From positions 868,001-932,000 of the forward strand of contig NZ_WOTN01000002.1 in the NCBI RefSeq assembly GCF_010993745.1: a stretch of 64,000 bases of DNA, given 5' to 3'. Under the pieces are notes generated by a model that ran no database searches, was not told where the DNA came from, and worked only from the letters and a program-made list of their open reading frames with translations. Source of the DNA: Fodinicola acaciae. GTDB taxonomy: Bacteria > Actinomycetota > Actinomycetes > Mycobacteriales > HKI-0501. Position numbers and translations under genes: made by a program. Below are positions 8,034-16,139 of the stretch, one piece after another. Position 1 is the stretch's first letter. Every line of letters starts with the position of its first letter.

Positions 8034-9109
8034 GTTTTCACGCGGTCATTCCGGCCGGCGGAAGCGGTACGCGGCTGTGGCCGCTGTCGCGCGCGTCGTC
8101 GCCGAAGTTCCTGCATCCACTCGGTGGAAGTGAGCGCAGCCTGCTGCAGTCCACTGTGGACCGTCTGCTGCCGTTGACCTCCGACATCCTGGTCGTCACC
8201 GGCGTGGCGCACGCGGCCGCTGTCGCGCGGCAGCTGCCGGACGTACCGGCCGGCAACATCCTGGTCGAGCCGTCGCCGCGCGACTCCGGTCCGGCGATCG
8301 GCCTGGCGGCGGCCGTGTTGGCGCGCCGCGACCCGGACGCGGTGATGGCGTCCTTCGCGTCGGATCACGTGGTCGTGGACCAGGCCGCCTTCGTCACGAC
8401 GATCCGTACGGCGATTTCGTTGGCGGAGACCGGATCGCTGGTCACCGTCGGCATGACGCCGACGCGTCCGGAGACCGGTTACGGTTATCTGCGGCGCGGT
8501 GGTCCGCTGGCGGTCGACGGCACGTACGTCGTCGAGGAATTCGCCGAAAAACCGGCGCTCGAGGTGGCTCGGTCCTATGTGGACTCCGGCCAGTATCTGT
8601 GGAACGCCTCGATGTTTGTCTGGCAGGCCGCGGTTTTCCTCGCCGAGGTGGAGCGCGAGCTGCCTGACCTGCACGCTGGTCTGCTGGAGATCGCGGCGGC
8701 CTGGGACGGTCCGTCCGCCGACCAGGTCCTTGGTCGGGTTTGGCCGCAGCTCAAGAAAATCTCCGTCGACCACGGCATCATGGAGGCCGCCGCCGCGCGC
8801 GGCCGCGTCGCGACCGTACCGGCTGACTTCGGCTGGAGCGACGTCGGCGACTACGACTCGGTGGCCACCGTCTCCGCCGCTGGCGACGGTCCGGTCGTGC
8901 TGGGGGACGCCGACCAGGTGCTCACCATCGACAGCTCCGGCGCCGTCGTCGTACCGTCCTCGGACCGCCTGGTCGCCGTCCTCGGCATGCCGGACACCAT
9001 CGTCGTCGACACCCCGGACGCCGTCCTCGTGTGCCCCCGGTCGCGCGCCCAGGAAGTCAAGACCATCGTGGAAACTCTCAAGTCCACCGGCCGGACCGAC
9101 CTCCTCTAA
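8030..9109 (+). CDS. manC: Mannose-1-phosphate guanylyltransferase
   Basis: Forms GDP-mannose from mannose-1-phosphate and GTP in the cytosol. The 359-residue protein has the nucleotidyltransferase signature AVIPAGGSGTRLWPLSR at residue ~5 followed by PKFLHPLGG. Mid-protein motifs include ETGYGYLRRG and DFGWSDVGDY, characteristic of this class. There is no C-terminal phosphomannose isomerase domain, so that step comes from manA (26647). Start GTG overlaps the glycosyltransferase stop (GTGA), implying translational coupling. With manA and manB it completes fructose-6-phosphate to GDP-mannose within this window. A repeat element starts at the stop codon itself. Confidence 0.93.
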   Translation: MSFHAVIPAGGSGTRLWPLSRASSPKFLHPLGGSERSLLQSTVDRLLPLTSDILVVTGVAHAAAVARQLPDVPAGNILVEPSPRDSGPAIGLAAAVLARRDPDAVMASFASDHVVVDQAAFVTTIRTAISLAETGSLVTVGMTPTRPETGYGYLRRGGPLAVDGTYVVEEFAEKPALEVARSYVDSGQYLWNASMFVWQAAVFLAEVERELPDLHAGLLEIAAAWDGPSADQVLGRVWPQLKKISVDHGIMEAAAARGRVATVPADFGWSDVGDYDSVATVSAAGDGPVVLGDADQVLTIDSSGAVVVPSSDRLVAVLGMPDTIVVDTPDAVLVCPRSRAQEVKTIVETLKSTGRTDLL

Positions 9110-9577
9110 CTACCCGCTACAGCTCGAAACTGTCGTACCCCCCTGCCAATCTGGGCCCCCACCCAGATCGGGTGGGGGGTGGGTTCGCGTGGAAAACTTA
9201 CATAAGTTCGGAGTTGATCTTGGTGCGCCGCGGTCTCCGCGCGCGAACTCGACGTTCTGGTGGTTTTACAACGATATAGACGACCAAAACGTCGAGTTCG
9301 TGAGTGCGCGTCTCCATCGGCGCATCGTGTAGCGCTAAATGCACCTTTTGCGCGCTTGGCGTACGCACGCAAGGCCACCATGCGTGCGCCAGACGCACGC
9401 AAGGGGTCCATGCGACCATCCGGCCGGTGGCTCGCGTGGCTCATGTGGCCAATGTGACTGACGGGGCCAAATTTTCGCGAAATTGCTTGCAACCTCTCAG
9501 ACCCACCCCCCACCCGATAGGGAGGGGGCAATTTACCCACACACGTACGACAGTTTCGGGTTGTAGCAGGTAGTTGG
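9107..9577. repeat. TIR-bounded mosaic repeat element, copy A
   Basis: Fills most of the 537-bp gap after manC. Imperfect terminal inverted repeats run inward from 9107 (TAACTACCCGCTACA then CGAAACTGTCGTACCCC) and from 9577. Inside, in order: a hairpin around CCCCCACCC/GGGTGGGGG (~9157-9178); a second hairpin with 17-base arms CGAACTCGACGTTCTGG (9244-9260) against 9284-9300; the motif TGTAGCGCTAAATG (~9328); a third hairpin GCGTGCG/CGCACGC (9382-9400) flanked by AAGGGGTCCATGCGACC; then a mirrored CCCACCC block. Copies B, C and E share the same order. No convincing protein is encoded. The remaining 69 bp to xthA hold its promoter region. Confidence 0.8.
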
Positions 9578-9646
9578 AGGGGCGGCGGGGGACTGTCGGG
9601 GTCAGGCGGACAATGGGGGAGAGCTGAAGACGAGAGAGGATCGACC

Positions 9647-10522
9647 GTGCGGATAGCGACCTGGAATGTCAACTCGGTGAAGCAGCGGGTGCCGCGGTTC
9701 CTGCCGTGGCTCGACCAGCGGCAGCCCGATGTGGTGTGCCTGCAGGAGACGAAGCTGACCGACGAGGCGTTCCGCAAGCTGCTCGGCGACGAGATCACCG
9801 GCCGCGGATACGAGATCGCGTACGCCGGTGAGGTGCAGTGGAACGGCGTCGCGCTGCTGTCGAAGGTCGGCATGGAAGACGTGACGGTCGGCGTCGAGGG
9901 CGCTCCCGGCTTTCCGCATCAGGAGGCGCGCGCGGTCGCGGCCACCTGCGCCGGCGTACGGGTTCACTCGCTGTACGTGCCCAACGGCCGCGAGCCGGAT
10001 TCCGAGCATTACCAATACAAACTCAAGTGGCTGGCGGCGCTGCGCGAGGTGGTGGCCAACGGTCCGGCGGAGGTCGTGCTGTGCGGCGACATGAACGTGG
10101 CGCCGGCCGACGCCGACGTGTTCGATCCGGCCGCGTACGTCGGCCAGACGCACGTCACCGAGCCCGAGCGCGCCGCCATCGCCGCCTTCGACCTGCATGA
10201 CGTCGTACGCGACCGCTGGCCGGACGAGCGCGTTTTCACTTACTGGGACTATCGGGCCGGCATGTTCCACCGCGACCTGGGCATGCGCATCGACCTGGTG
10301 CTTGCCGGCGAGCCGGTCGCCGGCCGGGTGAAGGCGGCCTGGGTCGACCGGCAGGCCCGCAAGGGCTCCGGTCCGAGCGACCACGCACCGGTGATGATCG
10401 ACCTGGACGAGGCGCCGGACGGCGACATCGGCCCGATGGTGCCGCCGCCGTCGGCGCCGGCCGCGCGCAAGGGATCGGTGAAGCTGCCGCAGTCCGCGTT
10501 AAAGCCGCCACCCGCCGGGTAA
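9647..10522 (+). CDS. xthA: Exodeoxyribonuclease III
   Basis: AP endonuclease and 3'-exonuclease of the ExoIII/APE1 family, acting in base-excision repair. The 291-residue protein starts MRIATWNVNSVKQRVPRF with the conserved Asn. It carries the metal-binding Glu in VCLQETKL, VHSLYVPNG, the catalytic GDMNVAP and the terminal SDHAPV His. The last ~40 residues are a low-complexity Pro/Ala tail beyond the family core. GTG 9647 follows GAGAGGA. It is 27 bp ahead of the membrane-protein gene and may be co-transcribed with it. Confidence 0.93.
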   Translation: MRIATWNVNSVKQRVPRFLPWLDQRQPDVVCLQETKLTDEAFRKLLGDEITGRGYEIAYAGEVQWNGVALLSKVGMEDVTVGVEGAPGFPHQEARAVAATCAGVRVHSLYVPNGREPDSEHYQYKLKWLAALREVVANGPAEVVLCGDMNVAPADADVFDPAAYVGQTHVTEPERAAIAAFDLHDVVRDRWPDERVFTYWDYRAGMFHRDLGMRIDLVLAGEPVAGRVKAAWVDRQARKGSGPSDHAPVMIDLDEAPDGDIGPMVPPPSAPAARKGSVKLPQSALKPPPAG

Positions 10523-10549
10523 CCCGTCCGCATACGGAGGTGATGCGGC

Positions 10550-11029
10550 ATGGGTTCGACCGGCGAATACCTCGCTTTTCTCGCCATCGGCGTCGTTCTG
10601 GTGGTCATAGATGGCCAGCTGATCATGCGCAGCGGCAGGCAGTATCTGCGTCAGGCGTACGGTCCGGAGGCAAGCGCGGCCGCGCCGATCACGCGGTTGG
10701 TCGTTGTCCTGTTCCACCTGATCGTCCTAGGTGTGCTGGCACTGATCTCGGCCATCAACTTCGGTGGCTCCGATCCGCTGGTACGCGTCGTCAGCAAGCT
10801 CGGCATCATCCTGCTGCTGATCGCGGCGGCACACGGCCTGACCATCGCCGTGCTGACGCGGATTCGTGAGCGGCAGCGCCAGCTGCGGCTGCTCCAGGAG
10901 GTCACGCCGGACGAGGACGCGGCGCCGGAGATCGAGCCGGAGCCGGTGTCCCGGCGGCTCATTCCGCGGTCGCCGCACCGATATTCCGAAGACGACATCG
11001 AGCACGTCCAGCGCGTCTCCGACGACTAG
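10550..11029 (+). CDS. Conserved actinobacterial membrane protein, unknown function
   Basis: A 159-residue protein with three predicted membrane segments, at about residues 7-24, 47-68 and 82-103, and a charged cytosolic tail rich in Arg then Glu/Asp (RIRERQRQLRLLQEV, followed by an acidic stretch). No recognised catalytic motif. ATG 10550 follows a strong GGAGGTGAT. The family is not one I can name; position after xthA suggests only co-transcription. Confidence 0.75.
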   Translation: MGSTGEYLAFLAIGVVLVVIDGQLIMRSGRQYLRQAYGPEASAAAPITRLVVVLFHLIVLGVLALISAINFGGSDPLVRVVSKLGIILLLIAAAHGLTIAVLTRIRERQRQLRLLQEVTPDEDAAPEIEPEPVSRRLIPRSPHRYSEDDIEHVQRVSDD

Positions 11030-11048
11030 CCCGCATGAAACACCCGGG

Positions 11049-11327
11049 CTAGCCAATGTCGGACGGGTGGCGCGCCAGTGCCGTCACCGTGATGCTCATG
11101 TACGGGAAAAGCGGCAGCTGCCAGAGAATGTCGTGCAGCTCGTCGACCGACTCCACGTCGAAGACGCTGATATTGCTGTAATGGCCGGCGATCCGCCACA
11201 GGTGCCGCCATTTTCCAGCCCGCTGCAGCTGTTGCGCGCGTACGCGTTCGGCGGCGACCAGCTCGTCGCGACGCGCCGGGTCGAGATCGGGTGGCAGCGT
11301 GACATCCATGCGTACGTGGAAAAGCAT
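11049..11327 (-). CDS. catC: Muconolactone delta-isomerase
   Basis: Small ferredoxin-like-fold enzyme that converts muconolactone to 3-oxoadipate enol-lactone in the catechol branch of the beta-ketoadipate pathway. The 92-residue protein starts MLFHVRMDVTLPPDLDP and shows the family segments VAAERVRAQQLQRAGKWRHL and LPLFPYMSITVTAL. Length is normal (~92-97). ATG 11327 lies one base after the catB stop, the usual tight catBC arrangement. With catB truncated upstream, substrate supply and transcription are doubtful unless another cat locus exists elsewhere in the genome. Confidence 0.88.
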   Translation of the reverse strand: MLFHVRMDVTLPPDLDPARRDELVAAERVRAQQLQRAGKWRHLWRIAGHYSNISVFDVESVDELHDILWQLPLFPYMSITVTALARHPSDIG

Positions 11328-11328
11328 C

Positions 11329-11730
11329 TCAGTCCCTCGCCAACGCCTTGACAACGGTCATGTCGAGTTCGACGCCGAGACCGGGACCGGTCGGCAGGTG
11401 CAGCTCGCCGTCGGCATAGCGCAGCGGACTGGTCACCAGGTCCGCGGTCATCAGCAATGGTCCGAAAAGCTCGCTCCCCCAGGTCGCGGCCGGAGCGGTG
11501 CAGGCCAGCTGCAGCGAAGCGGCCGTGCCGACCGGTGTCTCGATCGACGTGCCGACATGGCAGGCGACACCGGCCGCCGCGGCGATGTCGGCGATGGCGC
11601 GAGTGTGCCGCAGACCGCCAGATTTCGTGGTCTTGAGCGAAAAAACGTCGGCCGCGCGGAGACGGGTCAGCAGGAGCGCGTCGCCGGGCGTACGCAGGCT
11701 TTCGTCCGCCATCACCGCGATCGGCAGCGG
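11329..11730 (-). pseudogene. catB: Muconate cycloisomerase, 5'-truncated remnant
   Basis: Only the C-terminal third of a mandelate-racemase/muconate-lactonising enzyme remains, about 130 of ~370 residues. It begins around PLPIAVMADESLRTP, keeps the acid/base Lys in SLKTTKSGGL, then HVGTSIETPVG and ELFGPLL, and ends with GPGLGVELD. The N-terminal capping domain and the first metal ligands are missing. Immediately before it, the opposite strand becomes the C-terminal part of a LysR regulator, so both genes were cut by one deletion. An intact protein is not expected; an internal ATG at 11715 could give a non-functional 128-residue product. Confidence 0.85.
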
Positions 11731-11999
11731 TGATGCGGGCGGCCTGCGAGCAGGCCGGTTTCACGCCGCGCGTACGACAGATCGTGCCGGACAGCGCCAC
11801 GCTCGTCGCGCTGGTCGCCGCCGACCTCGGCATCGCGATCGTGCCGGAGTCGCTGCGGCAGCTCGGCGTCAATGGCGCGACTTTCCGGCCGTTACGCAGC
11901 CCGCGGATGACCGTACCGCTGGCGTTGGCCTATCCGGAGTCGGCCGACAATCCGCTCGTACGCCGTTTCCTGGAGACAGCGCACGCGGTCGCGGCCTAG
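11730..11999 (+). pseudogene. LysR-family regulator (CatR/BenM-like), 5'-truncated remnant
   Basis: Encodes the last ~90 residues of a LysR effector-binding domain: ACEQAGFTPRVRQ, LVALVAADLGIAIVPESL and a closing VRRFLETAHAVAA. The helix-turn-helix and the first ~200 residues are absent. In intact catabolic loci a LysR gene is divergent from catBC. Here the two remnants point away from a single junction near 11730, as expected if a deletion removed both 5' ends and the shared promoter. Its stop overlaps the convergent transpeptidase-like gene by 3 bases. Confidence 0.82.
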
Positions 12000-12685
12000 A
12001 CCGCCTTCGTGATGACCACCGGATGCTGGCGCGGATCGAGCCAACGCAGCAGCTGCACGATCGAGTCATGCGGTCCGGCAACGCAACCGGCGGTCGCGTT
12101 TCCGTTGGTGACGTGGATGAAAAACGCCGAACCCTTGCCGGGGATCGCCGGCCAGCGGTTGTAGTCCATCACCACCGCGTAGTCGTAGACCGGTCCGGCG
12201 TGGCCGAGGTTCTCGCTCTTGTCCGTGTCGAACGGACACTTCGACGCCTCGCAGTAGTACGGCTGGTTGTAATAGCGACTGTCCACATCGGACACCCACC
12301 ACCAGCGGTCGGACGTGCCGACATAGCGATAGGGCAGCCGGCTGCCGGGATTGTGCTGGCGGCCGAAGGCCTCGGTCAGCGTGAACATGCCTTCCGGCGT
12401 GTAGCTGACGTATTCGCTGGCGTCCTTGGAAATCCCCGGCGGACCGACGCGCGCGTCGACGCTGGCCAGCCGCGACCAGCCGTGCCAGGTGCGCTGCCAG
12501 TACTGCATGGTGGCGTACGAGGAGCCTTTCGGTGCGGAGACGTACACGACCTGCGATCCCGGCACTGCCTTCGGATCGAACGGCGGCTGCGTGGCCGCGG
12601 CGGCCGGTGTGGCCATCGCCGCGAGCAGTCCCAGCAACGTGATCACCGCGGCGCCAACGGTCCGCAGCCTCTTCTGGCTCGTCAT
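11996..12685 (-). CDS. Secreted L,D-transpeptidase-like (YkuD-fold) protein
   Basis: A 229-residue exported protein. A signal peptide spans about residues 1-32 (RTVGAAVITLLGLLAAMATPAAAA). The C-terminal half carries the YkuD-type catalytic arrangement: a His in SAFFIHVTNGNATAG directly followed by the Cys in GCVAGP. Family members form 3-3 peptidoglycan cross-links or attach proteins to the wall. This one belongs to a divergent actinobacterial branch in which the usual SHGC(V/I)R(M/L) is altered, so activity is inferred. ATG 12685 is chosen because it opens the signal peptide; an in-frame extension upstream is not needed. Confidence 0.8.
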   Translation of the reverse strand: MTSQKRLRTVGAAVITLLGLLAAMATPAAAATQPPFDPKAVPGSQVVYVSAPKGSSYATMQYWQRTWHGWSRLASVDARVGPPGISKDASEYVSYTPEGMFTLTEAFGRQHNPGSRLPYRYVGTSDRWWWVSDVDSRYYNQPYYCEASKCPFDTDKSENLGHAGPVYDYAVVMDYNRWPAIPGKGSAFFIHVTNGNATAGCVAGPHDSIVQLLRWLDPRQHPVVITKAV

Positions 12686-12780
12686 TGTCGGAATCTTGCC
12701 GGCAGTCGCAAGGCGCCGCAATTCATTGTCGCCGACTGGCCCGAATCGGCATCGGTCGTTCTGGCCGCCGGGCCACCCTG

Positions 12781-13169
12781 CGCGCACCGGGCTTGAGTTT
12801 AACCTCTGGGTTGCATGTAGCGCTAAATGTCTGCCTTGTGAGGTTTACCGGTGGGGTGAATGTCGAGTTACTGGCGCTGGATGCAAGAAACACGGCTTTC
12901 ACGCCTGCGTGACCGTCAGCCTCAGTGGTGGGTGTGACTCCTGAGGTGAGTAATGCTGTTGTGAATGCTCGCCGGGCTGGGCTCGATGCCTGGGGTGCCA
13001 ATTGCCCGGTTTGATGTCTTGTTAACCAAGTTTTACCCGGTCAGGCTGTCTCACCTGCATGGTTGGCCACAGCAGTCACATGCGGCTGCGGTCCTCCGGC
13101 ACCGACCGCAAACAGACAGCCCCCGCGACCGCCAGAGCCAAACAGGTTAAAACTCAAGCCGGGCGCACG
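12781..13169. repeat. 389-bp region bounded by ~24-bp inverted repeats
   Basis: Most of the 461-bp gap between the transpeptidase-like and Nudix genes. The left end reads CGCGCACCGGGCTTGAG then TTTAACC (12781-12804); the right end (13145-13169) is its reverse complement with a few mismatches and one extra base. The interior carries TGTAGCGCTAAATG near 12815, the same short motif as in the larger TIR elements, but lacks their GGGTGGGGG hairpins. The right arm extends into the last codons and stop of the Nudix gene. No credible gene inside. Confidence 0.6.
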
Positions 13170-13722
13170 TAGGGGACCCCGCGGCGAGCCGCGCGAGGGC
13201 CGCGGTGACCAGCGTGCGTACGGACGCGTCGTCGCCAGGCAACGCGTCGACCGGCCACCAGCGCAGGTCGAGCGACTCGTGGCTGCGTACGGCCTCGGCG
13301 CCGGCCGGCGCGACCGCGACGAACTGCACGTCCAGGTGCCGTGTCGGCACGCCGAGCGAGCAGGTCACCGCGTGCGCGTCCAGCTGGACCGGTGCCGGGT
13401 CCAGGACCAGGCCGTCGATGCCGGACTCCTCGGTGGCCTCGCGCAGCGCCGCCGCGGCGAGCGTCGCGTCGTCCTCGCAATGACCGCCGAGCTGCAGCCA
13501 AGCGCCGACCCGCGGATGCAGCGTGAGCAGCGTTTTGCTGTGATCGTACGAGAAAACCGCGGCGCTGGCGGTCAGGTGGCCAGCCGCGCAGGATCGCCGC
13601 AACGCGTCCTCGCGACCGGCGAGAAACGCCAGGTAGCTCTGCCGCAACGACTCCTGCGCGTGCGACTCCGGGCGCCACTCGCCGAGTGTCGCCACCGCAT
13701 CGGCATGCAACGCGGTGGTCAC
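13147..13722 (-). CDS. Nudix hydrolase coupled to fbiAB
   Basis: A 191-residue Nudix pyrophosphohydrolase. The Nudix helix is [18 protein letters not shown] then TEESGI; it fits G-x5-E-x7-REUxEExGU with Asp in place of the first Glu. The pyrophosphate substrate cannot be read from sequence. Start GTG overlaps the fbiB stop (GTGA), so it is the third gene of an fbiA-fbiB-nudix operon and may act on an F420 precursor or clean up a nucleotide by-product; that is inference. The stop codon lies within the right arm of an inverted repeat. Confidence 0.85.
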   Translation of the reverse strand: MTTALHADAVATLGEWRPESHAQESLRQSYLAFLAGREDALRRSCAAGHLTASAAVFSYDHSKTLLTLHPRVGAWLQLGGHCEDDATLAAAALREATEESGIDGLVLDPAPVQLDAHAVTCSLGVPTRHLDVQFVAVAPAGAEAVRSHESLDLRWWPVDALPGDDASVRTLVTAALARLAAGSPTCARLEF

Positions 13723-15056
13723 AGCTCGATCACGAAGTCGGCGGGGTCACGCGGCGGACGCGGCTTGGCCGGCGCGGCGGCGCGGCCGACCGCGACCGTG
13801 CCCATCGGTTCCCAGCCGGGCGGCAGGTCCAGCATCGAGCGCACCAGGTCGGCGCAGAACAGCGTCGAGGAGACCCAGCACGAGCCGAGGTCCTCGGCGG
13901 CCAGCGCGACCAGCAGGTTTTCCACGCCGGCCCCCATCGCGACGCTGAACATCGTCCGCTCGGCCTCGGCGCGCCGCGCGTCCGGATACGGGTGCGCGCC
14001 GTCGCGTACGACACATGGCACGATCAGCAACGGCGCGCGCCGCAACAGATCTCCGCGGCGCAGCCGCCGGGTGATCGCGGCCTCGTCGAAGCCGTCGCCG
14101 CGCAGGTCCTCGGCCCACTGGTCGCGCATCGCGTCGAGCAGCTTGAGCCGGCGCTCAGGATCGGTCAGCACGGCGAAGCGCCACGGCGTCGTGTGATGCG
14201 GCGCCGGCGCGGTGACCGCGGCGGCGATCGCGCGGCGCACGGCCGAAAGATCGACCGGCTCGTCGGTGTAGTCACGCACCGACCGGCGCAGGTGTACGGC
14301 CTCACGCCGGCCCTGAGCCAGCGCCTCGTCGGTGCCCAGCGAGAACATGTCCGACTCGATGTCGCGCACCATCGCCGACGCGCCCCGGCCATCGTCCACA
14401 GTGGACAGTCCGGAGATCACCGCGACGGGTACGCCGGTCGTCTTGCCCTTGGCCAGCTCCGCCGCGGACGCGATCTGGTCGGCGTCGGCCACCTCGGTCA
14501 TCTGCAGCTGGTTGCCATAGCTGTCCGACTCGCCGCGGTGGTCGCGCAGCGGCGACAGGCCGGCGACACCGATCGCCACGTCGACGACACCGATCCGCCA
14601 GGCCCGTCCCATCGTGTCGGAGATGACGACACCGACCGACACGCCGAGTCTTTCGCGCAGTCCATCGCGCAGTTTCCGCGCCGAAGCGTCCGGATCGACC
14701 GGCAGCAGGGCGATCGCGTCGGTCGACACGTTGCTGGCGTCGACTCCGGCGGATGCCAGCACCAGACCGCGCGTGTCGGCGACGATCTTGGTCGGTCCGC
14801 GGGTCGCGACCACGCGTACGGTCTCGGCGTCGATCGCCGCCTGCCGAGCCCGCTCACGACCCCGCTCGTCGGCCGGAGTCGAGATCAGCCGGCCCTCGGC
14901 CTTGCTGATGATCTTGCTGGTCACCACGACGATGTCACCGTCGGCCAGCCACGGAGCGGCTTCGGCGATCAGGGCGGCGACGTCGTCGCCGGGCCGGACC
15001 TCGCCGAGGCCGGTGACCGGCCGGATCCGCAGTGGCGCCGGATCGCGGTCAGGCAC
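13719..15056 (-). CDS. fbiB: Coenzyme F420:L-glutamate ligase / FMN reductase fusion
   Basis: Bifunctional FbiB (~445 residues) that adds the gamma-glutamyl tail to F420-0 and, through its nitroreductase-like C-terminal domain, reduces the dehydro-F420 precursor. The N-terminal CofE domain shows [28 protein letters not shown] and [13 protein letters not shown]. The C-terminal FMN domain (~residue 240 on) includes [13 protein letters not shown] and [21 protein letters not shown] 15056 overlaps the end of fbiA by 8 bp; an alternative in-frame start is at 15074. Length matches actinobacterial FbiB, whereas archaeal CofE lacks the second domain. Confidence 0.93.
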   Translation of the reverse strand: MPDRDPAPLRIRPVTGLGEVRPGDDVAALIAEAAPWLADGDIVVVTSKIISKAEGRLISTPADERGRERARQAAIDAETVRVVATRGPTKIVADTRGLVLASAGVDASNVSTDAIALLPVDPDASARKLRDGLRERLGVSVGVVISDTMGRAWRIGVVDVAIGVAGLSPLRDHRGESDSYGNQLQMTEVADADQIASAAELAKGKTTGVPVAVISGLSTVDDGRGASAMVRDIESDMFSLGTDEALAQGRREAVHLRRSVRDYTDEPVDLSAVRRAIAAAVTAPAPHHTTPWRFAVLTDPERRLKLLDAMRDQWAEDLRGDGFDEAAITRRLRRGDLLRRAPLLIVPCVVRDGAHPYPDARRAEAERTMFSVAMGAGVENLLVALAAEDLGSCWVSSTLFCADLVRSMLDLPPGWEPMGTVAVGRAAAPAKPRPPRDPADFVIEL

Positions 15057-16023
15057 CGCGCACCTCCTGAGCAAGCTTGATGGCCGCGCGCACCATCGCC
15101 GCGGTCGCGTCCACGTCGTGCATCCACAGCGGCACGGCCCGGACTTCTATTCCCTCGGCCGACGCGCCGGCGTCGGTCTCGTCGACCAGCCAGCCGTCCA
15201 GCAGGCCGCCGCCGCGCCGCGCGCCGTACAACCGCGCGACCCCGGCCGCCGACACCTCGGCACCGACCACCGGCAGGCACCGCTCGGCCATCCCGCGTAC
15301 GGCCGCGCCGCCGATGATCGGCGAGATGCCGACGACCGGCGCGGAGGTCTGCGCCAACGCCGTACGGATGCCGCCGACCGACAGGATCGTGCCGATGCTG
15401 ACGACCGGGTTGCTCGGCGCGATCAGCACCAGGTCAGCGGACGCGATCGCCTCGACGACCCCGGGCGCCGGCGCCGCGTCCTCGGCACCGGTCGGCACGA
15501 ACTTCTCCGCCGGCAACTCGGCGCGGTGGCGGATCCACCACTCCTGGAAGTGCATTGCGCGCCGGTTGGTTCCGTTGTCGTCGTCGGCAACCACGACGTG
15601 CGTCTCGACGCGGTCGTCGGTCATCGGCAGCACGCGTACGCCCGGCCGCCACCGCTCGGCGAGCGCGTCGGTCACCGCGGACAGCGGATAGCCGGCGTTG
15701 AGCATCCGCGTGCGGATCAGGTGGGTCGCGATGTCCCGGTCGCCGAGGCCGAACCAGGTCGGCTCCGCGCCGTAGGCGGCCAGCTCGTCCCTGACCGTCC
15801 AGGTCTCCTTGGCCCGGCCCCAGCCGCGCTCCGGGTCGATGCCGGCACCGAGCGTGTACATCACGCTGTCCAGGTCAGGACAGATGCGCAACCCGTGCAG
15901 GGTCACGTCATCGGCGGTGTTGATAATGGCCGTCACCGGTTCGGCGGAACCCCCGGCGACGGCGCGTACACCCAGCAGGAAGCGGGACCCACCGATGCCG
16001 CCGGCGAGCACGACAATGCGCAT
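15049..16023 (-). CDS. fbiA: 2-phospho-L-lactate / phosphoenolpyruvate transferase
   Basis: FbiA (CofD) transfers the phospho-organic-acid moiety from its GDP-activated form to 7,8-didemethyl-8-hydroxy-5-deazariboflavin, giving (dehydro-)F420-0. The 324-residue protein opens with [18 protein letters not shown], the CofD nucleotide loop, followed by [27 protein letters not shown] split over residues ~30-55. A conserved [15 protein letters not shown] lies near 205. Length is normal. It heads a minus-strand operon with fbiB and the Nudix gene, divergent from the Pro/Gly-rich protein gene across 116 bp. The pair shows the organism makes F420. Confidence 0.95.
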   Translation of the reverse strand: MRIVVLAGGIGGSRFLLGVRAVAGGSAEPVTAIINTADDVTLHGLRICPDLDSVMYTLGAGIDPERGWGRAKETWTVRDELAAYGAEPTWFGLGDRDIATHLIRTRMLNAGYPLSAVTDALAERWRPGVRVLPMTDDRVETHVVVADDDNGTNRRAMHFQEWWIRHRAELPAEKFVPTGAEDAAPAPGVVEAIASADLVLIAPSNPVVSIGTILSVGGIRTALAQTSAPVVGISPIIGGAAVRGMAERCLPVVGAEVSAAGVARLYGARRGGGLLDGWLVDETDAGASAEGIEVRAVPLWMHDVDATAAMVRAAIKLAQEVRGA

Positions 16024-16139
16024 GCGTCTATCCTCGCCGACCTCGCACCAAAGCCGCCGGCCGGGTCACGGGGTGAAGGGTTTTGCGCCATGTGACAGGC
16101 TTGCGGCCGGAAGACCTGGCGAATCCGAGGGGGAAACCC

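Noticed and set aside
9304-9573. Short frames inside the repeat elements encoding MATMRAPDARKGSMRP-like peptides
   Set aside because: The peptide recurs only because the DNA hairpin recurs; frames differ in ends, lack ribosome sites, and in copy E and at 56577 the peptide changes where the stem pairing is kept.
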